This document shows, in pieces, positions 1-7,128 of a DNA stretch of 32,960 bases (within the stretch, counting starts at the first letter, position 1; each line of letters opens with the position of its first letter). The translations under genes were made by a program, and so were the position numbers. Under the pieces are notes generated by a model. The model was not told the origin of the DNA. It saw only the letters and a program-made list of their open reading frames with translations, and did no database searches. The DNA comes from a virus, in the IMG/VR virus record IMGVR_UViG_3300042317_000587, positions 1-32,960 of that record; one strand, written 5' to 3'.

Positions 1-112
1 CGGAACTTCCTGCAACACCAAGGTCTCCTGCGGCTGGGGTGCTTACACCTCCAATACCACCAGAAACGATAGATCCTGTAGCAGCAGCCTTTTCTAAAAT
101 TTCTTCTGCCAT
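1..112 (-). CDS. Major capsid protein, N-terminus (partial, presumed)
   Basis: Only the first 37 codons are inside the window; the gene runs off the left edge. The peptide begins MAEEILEKAAATGSIVSGG and is rich in Gly, Ala and Ser. A strong Shine-Dalgarno sequence (AGGAGGTG, complement of 121-128) lies 8 bases before the ATG at 112-110. It directly follows the portal and the protease/scaffold gene, which is the usual place of the major capsid gene in HK97-fold phages. The identification rests on that gene order and not on the short peptide itself. Another small head protein is possible. Confidence 0.5.
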   Translation of the reverse strand, partial: MAEEILEKAAATGSIVSGGIGGVSTPAAGDLGVAGSS

Positions 113-136
113 AATTATTTCACCTCCTAGTGAATG

Positions 137-727
137 TTAACGATATAGGTCAGCGGAATTGAGGAAACGCCCGCCCCACATCGATCCTTTCTTTATTTGT
201 GTTTCTTCCTGTACGAACCCGCCAAGGTCGCCAGACTTACGGACAGCGGTATCATCTTCTAGTGAATCTACACGCTTTCCAAACTCTTCTACATTGTTTT
301 TAATTCCAGCAACTTCCTCTTTTGCTGAATCAATGCTTTTTTGTAATTCTGCCATTTTGTCATTTAATGACTTTACGGTTGTCACCAAGTCTCCAAGTGC
401 TGAAGCAACTGTGTTTTGAATCTCATCAACTGATTCTTGTACTGTATCTACAGCCTTTGCTAAATCAGCAGGTGCTTCTTCAGCACTTACTTCTTCAGCA
501 GGAGTGGTGGCATCAACGTCTGATGCTGGTGCATCTGCTACTGCTTCTGCTGGTGCGTCTGCTACTGCTTCTGCAACTGCTTCTGCTGGTGCATCTGCTA
601 CTGCGTCCGCTACTGCTTCTGCTGGTGCGTCTGCTACTGCTTCTGCAACTGCTTCTGCTGGTGCGTCTGCTTGTGCTTCTGCCACTTCTGCAACATCATC
701 ATGTTTTGTAATTTCTTGATCTGCCAT
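137..727 (-). CDS. Nested in-frame scaffold protein (internal start within protease gene)
   Basis: An in-frame ATG at 727-725, with the peptide MADQEITKHDDVAEV, is preceded by an almost perfect Shine-Dalgarno (AAGGAGGGG, complement of 734-742) at 8-base spacing. This is a stronger site than that of the full-length gene. It would yield a separate 196-residue protein: acidic Ala/Glu/Asp repeats, then a coiled coil (about residues 85-160), then a basic, tryptophan-containing C-terminus (TQIKKGSMWGGRFL). That is how phage scaffolds are usually built. Lambda C/Nu3 is the classical example of a scaffold made from an internal start of the protease gene. Separate translation is inferred from the ribosome-binding site. 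Confidence 0.7.
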   Translation of the reverse strand: MADQEITKHDDVAEVAEAQADAPAEAVAEAVADAPAEAVADAVADAPAEAVAEAVADAPAEAVADAPASDVDATTPAEEVSAEEAPADLAKAVDTVQESVDEIQNTVASALGDLVTTVKSLNDKMAELQKSIDSAKEEVAGIKNNVEEFGKRVDSLEDDTAVRKSGDLGGFVQEETQIKKGSMWGGRFLNSADLYR

Positions 728-1510
728 ATTATTCCCCTCCTTGATAGGATTATCAGCCTTGGCTACTTTATCACCAAGTCTATTTTTCTGTGATTTTAAT
801 AAATCTTTTACCACAGAATTCTTTTCTGAATCGTTTGATTCTACGAAACCAATATTTGTCATACCCTTGTCACATGAAGGGCATGAAGAGTCTTCGTCTT
901 TTGAAAGTCTAATTAGTGAATCTGATTCACACCAGTAAACATTTTCAAGATCTACTTTACTAATGATACCATCAATTTTATTACTACCGTCTGCTATTTT
1001 TTCAATTGATACAATATTTGCAAATTGATTAGCAGGATTATCTACTAATGATAATTCTTGGAGGTCATAGTCCTTAATAACCCTGATAGCCTTATCCAAG
1101 TCGGGGTCGTATACGCTGTCCGATTCCTTGATACTGCCACCAATAGAAAACCCAGAAAGAGTACCATCAAGAACCTTTTCCCAAGTATCTTGAGCACCTT
1201 TAGAAATATATGCATCTACGTACACCCCATTATAAAACTTATCTTCTTCTCTATTATAAAATTTATCTGATTTGAATGACATTACTCTACCGACTGCGAT
1301 AGGCATATGCATCTCTCTTAGGTTACCACGAAATCTTTCAAAGGCTTTAACACTAACATCTGTTGGAACTATGTCATGTTGTTTGTCAACATTGTCAAGG
1401 GTAGCAAATCCTGATACCATACGTTTTTCTTTATCTACTTTGCCAATAGGCATAGATAGTCTAATATTATTTTCTTCAGAGTGCCAAAAGGCTTTAGTTA
1501 AATTAGTCAT
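137..1510 (-). CDS. Prohead maturation protease (XkdF-like) with C-terminal scaffold region
   Basis: 457 residues from the ATG at 1510. I prefer this start because AGAGGT lies just upstream; an in-frame GTG at 1543 has no Shine-Dalgarno and sits almost on top of a promoter -10 element. Residues about 1-175 look like the XkdF/prohead-protease family: an N-terminal 'MVSGFATLDNVDKQHDIV' strand, 'MHMPIAVGRV', 'DGTLSGFSIGG' and the typical ending 'DLQELSLVDNPANQFA'. A short Cys-rich stretch follows (WC...CPSC, possibly a metal-binding knuckle). The last 196 residues are acidic, Ala-rich and coiled-coil-like, with 12-residue repeats of the DAPAEAVAxAVA type, as in scaffold proteins. It follows portal and precedes the presumed capsid gene, so it should cut scaffold and capsid during head maturation. 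Confidence 0.85.
   Translation of the reverse strand: MTNLTKAFWHSEENNIRLSMPIGKVDKEKRMVSGFATLDNVDKQHDIVPTDVSVKAFERFRGNLREMHMPIAVGRVMSFKSDKFYNREEDKFYNGVYVDAYISKGAQDTWEKVLDGTLSGFSIGGSIKESDSVYDPDLDKAIRVIKDYDLQELSLVDNPANQFANIVSIEKIADGSNKIDGIISKVDLENVYWCESDSLIRLSKDEDSSCPSCDKGMTNIGFVESNDSEKNSVVKDLLKSQKNRLGDKVAKADNPIKEGNNMADQEITKHDDVAEVAEAQADAPAEAVAEAVADAPAEAVADAVADAPAEAVAEAVADAPAEAVADAPASDVDATTPAEEVSAEEAPADLAKAVDTVQESVDEIQNTVASALGDLVTTVKSLNDKMAELQKSIDSAKEEVAGIKNNVEEFGKRVDSLEDDTAVRKSGDLGGFVQEETQIKKGSMWGGRFLNSADLYR
520..690 (-). repeat. 36-bp in-frame tandem repeats coding Ala-rich DAPAEAVA units
   Basis: About four imperfect 36-bp units inside the protease/scaffold gene, each built from 'gctactgcttctgctggtgcgtct'-like words. 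On the minus strand each unit codes for a 12-residue DAPAEAVAxAVA-type segment. The unit length is a multiple of three, so gain or loss of a unit keeps the frame. It is probably a flexible or helical spacer in the scaffold. Confidence 0.75.
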
Positions 1511-1527
1511 TCTACCTCTATTATAAT

Positions 1528-1545
1528 AAGTGTTTATAGACACTT
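1528..1545 (-). other. Small hairpin in the protease mRNA leader
   Basis: A perfect 6-bp inverted repeat (AAGTGT / ACACTT) around a 6-base loop lies between the -10 element at 1552-1560 and the ribosome-binding site of the protease gene. No T-tract follows, so it is not a terminator. It may sit at the 5' end of the transcript and protect it. Confidence 0.35.
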
Positions 1546-1551
1546 TATAAT

Positions 1552-1560
1552 ATTATAGCA
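1552..1560 (-). promoter_or_regulatory. Extended -10 promoter for head genes
   Basis: The minus strand reads TGCTATAAT, a perfect extended -10 element, in the gap between the portal stop and the protease ATG. No good -35 is seen, which extended -10 promoters tolerate. Transcription would begin near 1545, giving a leader of about 35 bases with AGAGGT before the ATG at 1510. It would drive protease, scaffold and capsid separately from portal. Confidence 0.55.
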
Positions 1561-1561
1561 T

Positions 1562-3118
1562 TTATTCTTGAGATCTGCCTTCGCCCTGTGCACTTCTACC
1601 TCTTGTGGTAGATGTTGAGTCGGATGCGTTGTTAGTTCTTTCTTGGTCTCTGCGTCTATTTCCACTTGCCTGTGCTGTTTGTTCTGCTCTGGCTTGTGCT
1701 CCTAAAAGGACTGGATCTGTGCCACCTGGTCTTGCTGGGTACCCAATTCTTTCACGAACTTCATTTGGAACAACAACCTGCATACGCAAATATCTTTCGT
1801 CTATCTTACTTTGAGTATCTTCATCAGTTAAAGTTAACTCATTGAATTTAAGCAAAAGCATATCGGTCTTTTCTTTAATAAGTTTATTTATTGTCTTTTC
1901 AAGATTTCTTTGTGCTGGTCTAGCAACTTGCTCTTTAAAGGTTCTATCGGCAACTAGGGCTGAGGCTATTGATACACCTTCACCTCCACCTACCTTTGAA
2001 AATGGAACTTGGTGTGCCATTAAGATATCGTCACGATTTGCCTTACGATATTTTTCAAATGACCCATCTTGAATACCATTTTCGATTGGATCTAGTTTAA
2101 ACTCTACCTTGTTATCTGGACCATCTGATGGAAGAGGAATATAAAGGGTTCTGTGATTTTGACCTTTTAGTCCTGCTTGCATAAATCTAAAAAACTTATC
2201 TTCTGCATCTGGGCTAAGTCTTGCACCCTTTAAAGTTGCAATATATCTAGGAACTGCTTTATTTTCAAAATAGTCAACATTGTATTTTGCTGCTAATTCG
2301 TTACCCACCATAGATGTTGCAGCAGCAACTGTATCTGGAACTCCATAGTATGAGTTCTTTGGAGAGTACTTCTTAATGTGAATTAATTCGTTTGGCCTAG
2401 GATCAGTTGTTACTGTGTTTGCATTTTTACCTTGAAAGTTTCTAAAATATACTACCTTTTGATTTACTATTTGAATATACCCATCACGCATACGGCGTAC
2501 ACGAATTGTAGTTGCTGGGATATGGCCAATGTAGCCAATCTCTCCATTTACTTTACGACCAATTTCAATATATCCGTTACCTGTTGATTCTGCATCAATA
2601 TATGCTTTTTCTAAAATATGGCTAAAGGTATCTTCATCATTTAAACTTTCTAACCACTCGGTTAAAGAAGCCTTTGCTCTTTGTATTTTTCTTTGTGCTC
2701 TCATTAATGATTCTTCATTTGGTGCTTCTTCTAGTCTTGCCAATACTGAATCTGTAATTTCAAAACCATATCCAAGTCCAACTATGTTTGATACTTTTGC
2801 TGAAATTGCTGCGTGATTTGCAAATGAGTTTTCATAAAAATAAGAAAGTTCATCTAAATTGTATGGTGGTAGAACAACATCAAATAAACCGTAGGCTGTA
2901 ACCATATCCATTTCTGGAAATAGTTGTTTTGACTTAGTATTACCAACACCTGTAAATGCCTTACTTACAACTCTATTAATCTTTCTTTTAAAATTATGAT
3001 CTATTCCATTATAAGATTTTACTATTTCTGCATCAACATTAAAAGAATCTATTTTTTCTTTAGGTTGTGCTTTATCTAAATTATCTATTTTTGCTATTGC
3101 ATCATTATTATCTTCCAT
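1562..3118 (-). CDS. Phage portal protein
   Basis: 518 residues, a usual portal length. This is the dodecameric ring at the head vertex through which DNA is packaged and ejected. Residues about 70-130 form the wing start (YFYENSFANHAAISAKVSNI); 'GNGYIEIGRKVNGEIGYIGHIP' follows near 180 in the typical mixed-beta part; 'LIHIKKYSPKNSYYGVPDTV' near 255 and 'VDYFENKAVPRYIATLKG' match portals of the HK97/PBSX type; and 'DDILMAHQVPFSKVG' near 375 precedes the long clip/crown helices. The C-terminus is hydrophilic, with Arg, Gln and Ser. The start overlaps the end of the upstream small gene by 11 bases, so the two are translated together. The protease gene follows directly. Confidence 0.92.
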   Translation of the reverse strand: MEDNNDAIAKIDNLDKAQPKEKIDSFNVDAEIVKSYNGIDHNFKRKINRVVSKAFTGVGNTKSKQLFPEMDMVTAYGLFDVVLPPYNLDELSYFYENSFANHAAISAKVSNIVGLGYGFEITDSVLARLEEAPNEESLMRAQRKIQRAKASLTEWLESLNDEDTFSHILEKAYIDAESTGNGYIEIGRKVNGEIGYIGHIPATTIRVRRMRDGYIQIVNQKVVYFRNFQGKNANTVTTDPRPNELIHIKKYSPKNSYYGVPDTVAAATSMVGNELAAKYNVDYFENKAVPRYIATLKGARLSPDAEDKFFRFMQAGLKGQNHRTLYIPLPSDGPDNKVEFKLDPIENGIQDGSFEKYRKANRDDILMAHQVPFSKVGGGEGVSIASALVADRTFKEQVARPAQRNLEKTINKLIKEKTDMLLLKFNELTLTDEDTQSKIDERYLRMQVVVPNEVRERIGYPARPGGTDPVLLGAQARAEQTAQASGNRRRDQERTNNASDSTSTTRGRSAQGEGRSQE

Positions 3119-3473
3119 TTTTTCTCATTCCTTCTTGGGCAAGCATCCATGCACCTATGTCTGTTTCGCTAGGAATTAATCCTTCTTTCATTCTATGAAT
3201 TTGATTTTGATGCTCTTCGTCACTAACTCTATTTACACCAGCCATGAAATGGACCTTTCCTGCAGGAGCACCATAGTGTTCTGCCGCTTGTCTTATTTTT
3301 GCCATCTTTTCTAAATCATATGGTCTTCCTGGAACATTCATTATATTACCGTTACCATCACCAAATGGTTTACTGTCAAAGTCACATAACCAAACGTAAA
3401 CTCCCCAGTCTGATTTTTTTTCTATTACTGTTAACTTAGGCTTACCATTATTTTTGAGTTTTGGCTTATTCAT
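3108..3473 (-). CDS. Conserved hypothetical protein upstream of portal
   Basis: 121 residues from the ATG at 3473 (a GTG two codons earlier at 3479 is also possible). It begins with a basic tail (MNKPKLKNNGKPKLTVIEKK), followed by a hydrophobic strand (WGVYVWLCDFDSKPF) and a helical second half rich in His, Glu and Met. I do not recognise a family. It overlaps the portal start by 11 bases and a TATAAT element lies just ahead, so the leader would be only a few bases long. Position suggests a head or packaging accessory protein, but nothing in the sequence proves it. Confidence 0.65.
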   Translation of the reverse strand: MNKPKLKNNGKPKLTVIEKKSDWGVYVWLCDFDSKPFGDGNGNIMNVPGRPYDLEKMAKIRQAAEHYGAPAGKVHFMAGVNRVSDEEHQNQIHRMKEGLIPSETDIGAWMLAQEGMRKNGR

Positions 3474-3490
3474 GTACACAAGTATACCAT

Positions 3491-3496
3491 ATTATA
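3491..3496 (-). promoter_or_regulatory. -10 element (TATAAT) before the portal operon
   Basis: The minus strand has a perfect TATAAT overlapping the stop codon of the upstream 1196-residue gene. No convincing -35 is seen. Initiation about 7 bases downstream would leave only some 5-10 bases before the GTG/ATG of the next gene, so the mRNA would be nearly leaderless; no clear Shine-Dalgarno precedes either start. Confidence 0.4.
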
Positions 3497-6400
3497 CTGG
3501 TTTGACAAGTCTTGTCTCCCATGTAACGTTAGAAAATAGGTCTGCCCCATTTGAATTAAACAATATTGTTGCATTATCGTCAATTACTACACCAGCAGTT
3601 CCAGAATATGACTCTAAAATATTCTTTCCATCTATTGCAAACTTAAACAACTCTACTGGTGCGTACAACTCTGTCCATGTGTATACCAACCAATCATCCC
3701 ATTGATTTTCTGTAGTAATAGACTCAGTCTCTGTTTCTATATCTGTAAACCTTGCTTCTTGCCAATTTCTACTTCCAACCGTAAAGTTTGATGTAATCTG
3801 TGGCTTTTCATAAATTGAAATATTATTATATAAGGCTCCTTCATATAGTTCTAAACTTCCAGATGCTAGGGGAGACTGTATGCTTGATCCAAAGGCTATT
3901 ACGATAGAAGTCCATTTAAGTGGATTAATTATTGGATTTTTAATTAGATATCCATCTTGGTAAAATAGTATATCTCCTACGACTTCATTAATAATATCTG
4001 ATATGAATCCAGTTTCAACGTCATATCCTTTTAATATACCCCTTTTTCCATTGTCTATAGGTTCAATAAAAAAATCATAAGTTTTATCAATAGTGGATAC
4101 CCTGGCAATTTTTTTAGTAGAGTCTATTAAATTGTCTTTATTATACATAGCCCAAAATTGAACTCCACCTAAAAAGTATGAAGCCTTTCTATTTTTATTA
4201 ATAGGTATTGAAAAACCTCTTTCTGCTTGAGAGGTATAAGGCAACATTGTTATTCCAGAATTTCCAGTCAAATATAGGTATGGGGAAGTTTCTGGGTATA
4301 TGGTAAATGGATTTTTATCTTTAAAAGAATATGTCCTATTATATTTTGCTACTGGATATATTTTATTTCCAGTCCTAGTTCCTATTTCAGTAAAGGTCTT
4401 TTCATTGGTTACTAGAGATGATAATAACATCTTTCTAATTTGTAATGGTTTATTACTTATACCCTCGACTTTAGCCTCAATATGAATAGTTATATAGTAG
4501 TCTTTAAAATCAACTAGTTCTTTAGGTGGGATTATGATTGTTCCATCAACTACCTCAAACTTTGTTTCAACAACATCATTTGTATTATCAAAATCCAAAA
4601 CCCTTCCTGCACCAATTTCTTGAGTATTTGTATATGTTGAATATGCAATATTTCCAACATTATCACTATCTTGCAAAGTAACATAAGTTTTTACTAGATC
4701 TGAAAGAGCATAAGAACTTGCAGAAGGAGAGGTTAAAACCTGAGTAGGAATATCAATATTAAACTGAATCATATCTAGATCAAAATACTGTAAACCACCA
4801 GCACTAGTTACTTGCTTTCCAAAATATGAAAGAGGTATAGAGTCTTCCCAATATCCAGCACAACTTACATCTAAGTTTAAATATGTAGGGGTTAAAATTG
4901 GCTTAACGGTATAGTTTCCTACATACTCCATATCTGAACTAGAAGAATCTGATAAGGCAATACCCTCATCGTCAAACAAACTATATGTATCCTTTTCGTG
5001 AAAAAATAAATTATTAAAAGTAAACTGATATAGTTTTCCAGAGTAGGTTGAGTCTCCATAGCCCAAAAGACTTAATGATATATTTTGTGGGTTAGCAAAA
5101 AAATTACCTAGGGTATCTGGATAGTTAATTCTTAATTTATCAATATCTATACCAGCAATAAAATCTGATGATTCAAGAATTGATATGTTTTTGATCAATG
5201 TATTATTGTAAATATACTTTAATCCACTAACATCTACAGTTACCTTAAAAACATTGTTGTTATTAGAGTTATAAAAATACATCAAAGTTTCTGGAGTCTC
5301 TACTGCTGGCAATTCATCTTCTGTTCTAAAGACTCCATATATTGAAGCCACATTGTTTTGAATTGGTTTAATAGTATCAAATTCTATTGAAGAATTAACA
5401 TTATCGTACCCTAGATTTGGCTTAAGTGTAAAAAATGGTGCAGAAGCACTAGACTGTATAAGAAAATTATCAATATATATATCGTTTACAATATTTTCAT
5501 TTGTTATACTTACATCTTGCCAAGACTGAGAAAGTATTTCATACCAGGTAAGAGATTCATATTCATTCCAATTTTGTGAAACTAAAGATGTAGTTAATGT
5601 TTGAGCCTCTCCAACAAATCTAAGTTCGGGCAATTCATAATCATCAAAACCAAGATATTTTGAATTAGACTCTAAGTTATTTAAATATCCAGAATTCCAA
5701 GGGTTCATGTCAGGATAATTCATAATGCTTGAATAGTTAGCAAATGGAAAATCTGTATAGTAAGACTCTCCATCAAAGTTTTCAGTAATAGACTCTGCTG
5801 GCAAAACTGCTTGTCCATATATAAATCTTCTTTTTGCAATTTGATCTGATACTAAATAAGGGTATATTGCAACACAATCAATGTCAAAAGGCTTTATGTT
5901 TTCATTACCATAAAATGCTAGCCAATCATAAACTTGATATGGAAACTCTAAGTTATTTATATCTACATCTAACTCAATGACAACGTCTCCATTAATTAAA
6001 ACTGTTATTAATGATAGTCCGTATCTAATATCAACTAACATTGGTCTATACCATTTACCAACAAAATATGATTGAGAGTGTTTTCCAACATGCAATGTTA
6101 AATATTCATTTTCTACATACAGGCCATCTAAAGAAGAAATAGGTCCAAATATTCTTGCACTTATATTATTATTTGGACTTACTCTTAGCCAAAACTCTGC
6201 TGTTAAATTTTTGTATTTTCCACTTCTATTTAAAAACCCTTTTCCTGGAAACATTATAGAAGGCATACCGTCTGTTATTGGACTTTCTATTGAAGTTAAA
6301 TTGTCTGATCCATATACCATAGAAAAATTTGTGTTTTTTGCCAATAACTTATTTTCATCAATAATCGCATATCCATTATCTTGATCTTGAAAACCATATG

Positions 6401-7082
6401 TATCTAGTGGGTAAACCTTAAAGTTAGTTTGTGGCAATATGTCTTTTATGATTTGAATACTAAATTCTTCTTTTTGAATTCCCTTTCCTTGATATAAGTA
6501 TTCTTCAGACCATTGTGCTACCGCTGTATTATTAAACATTACTTGAAATTCGCTAGAAGATCCAGCCTCTTCAAAATAGTTAACCTTTACAAATGGAGTT
6601 ATATAATCAAAACTTTCTGGTAGTAATAATGTATGATGCAGTGTTTGCCATATTCCACTTCCTAAAGAAGATATTGATGAGCCTACTACGGTCTCTACAG
6701 ATCCACTGGTATAAGAAAAACCTACTTCAAATTCTTCTACCAAAGCACCATATTGATATAGCCATGTAGATATGCATATGCTATCTTTTGATAAATCTAG
6801 ATCTGATATGTAAATTGGAGATGCATTTATTTGAGTACTGGTTACACTTGCACTAGAGGTTTTTGATAGTACTGCCAAGTCTCCGTCTGGAAAAGGATTA
6901 TTAGGTGGATTTACGTATGAAGTTTCCCACTCACCATTATTGTTTAATATTTGCCAATTATCTAAACTGTAGTTAAGTCCATTAAGTGATGTATTAAAAT
7001 AATTTTCATCGTCAAGACTCCACAGTGCTAGTGGATGTTCTGCAAAAACTCTTGCAGCATAAAGATTAGAAATTTTGGTCAT
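3492..7082 (-). CDS. Large LamG/concanavalin-like virion protein
   Basis: 1196 residues, mostly beta-strand with many aromatic, Asn and Ser residues. The N-terminus (MTKISNLYAARVFAEHPLAL, then WSLDD) has the look of phage structural proteins that carry LamG-like jelly rolls. One such domain is visible around residues 235-430 ('GKYKNLTAEFWLRVSP', 'VGKWYRPMLVDIRYG', 'LITVLINGDVVIELDV') and a second around 960-1120 ('YFLGGVQFWAMYNKDN', 'NPLKWTSIVIAFGSS'). The short motif 'WYEILSQSWQDVS' recurs in altered form near the C-terminus ('WDDWLVYTWTELY'). It has no signal peptide. The start has AGAGGTT at good spacing. It probably binds glycans as a tail or head-decoration protein; the exact virion position is unknown. 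Confidence 0.7.
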   Translation of the reverse strand: MTKISNLYAARVFAEHPLALWSLDDENYFNTSLNGLNYSLDNWQILNNNGEWETSYVNPPNNPFPDGDLAVLSKTSSASVTSTQINASPIYISDLDLSKDSICISTWLYQYGALVEEFEVGFSYTSGSVETVVGSSISSLGSGIWQTLHHTLLLPESFDYITPFVKVNYFEEAGSSSEFQVMFNNTAVAQWSEEYLYQGKGIQKEEFSIQIIKDILPQTNFKVYPLDTYGFQDQDNGYAIIDENKLLAKNTNFSMVYGSDNLTSIESPITDGMPSIMFPGKGFLNRSGKYKNLTAEFWLRVSPNNNISARIFGPISSLDGLYVENEYLTLHVGKHSQSYFVGKWYRPMLVDIRYGLSLITVLINGDVVIELDVDINNLEFPYQVYDWLAFYGNENIKPFDIDCVAIYPYLVSDQIAKRRFIYGQAVLPAESITENFDGESYYTDFPFANYSSIMNYPDMNPWNSGYLNNLESNSKYLGFDDYELPELRFVGEAQTLTTSLVSQNWNEYESLTWYEILSQSWQDVSITNENIVNDIYIDNFLIQSSASAPFFTLKPNLGYDNVNSSIEFDTIKPIQNNVASIYGVFRTEDELPAVETPETLMYFYNSNNNNVFKVTVDVSGLKYIYNNTLIKNISILESSDFIAGIDIDKLRINYPDTLGNFFANPQNISLSLLGYGDSTYSGKLYQFTFNNLFFHEKDTYSLFDDEGIALSDSSSSDMEYVGNYTVKPILTPTYLNLDVSCAGYWEDSIPLSYFGKQVTSAGGLQYFDLDMIQFNIDIPTQVLTSPSASSYALSDLVKTYVTLQDSDNVGNIAYSTYTNTQEIGAGRVLDFDNTNDVVETKFEVVDGTIIIPPKELVDFKDYYITIHIEAKVEGISNKPLQIRKMLLSSLVTNEKTFTEIGTRTGNKIYPVAKYNRTYSFKDKNPFTIYPETSPYLYLTGNSGITMLPYTSQAERGFSIPINKNRKASYFLGGVQFWAMYNKDNLIDSTKKIARVSTIDKTYDFFIEPIDNGKRGILKGYDVETGFISDIINEVVGDILFYQDGYLIKNPIINPLKWTSIVIAFGSSIQSPLASGSLELYEGALYNNISIYEKPQITSNFTVGSRNWQEARFTDIETETESITTENQWDDWLVYTWTELYAPVELFKFAIDGKNILESYSGTAGVVIDDNATILFNSNGADLFSNVTWETRLVKPV

Positions 7083-7097
7083 ATTAACCTCTAATCT

Positions 7098-7128
7098 ATT
7101 TTAGCATGTTACTATTTGGTAATATCAA
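7098..7128 (-). promoter_or_regulatory. Promoter for the LamG-like gene
   Basis: On the minus strand TTGATA (-35) and TGCTAAAAT (extended -10) are separated by 19 bases. They span the end of the ribonucleotide reductase gene and the short gap before the ATG at 7082. A ribosome-binding site (AGAGGTT) follows. Confidence 0.5.

Noticed and set aside
504-719. Plus-strand open frame rich in Ala/Ser opposite the scaffold repeats
   Set aside because: It is the antisense shadow of the Ala-rich repeats; no ribosome-binding site and low-complexity content only.
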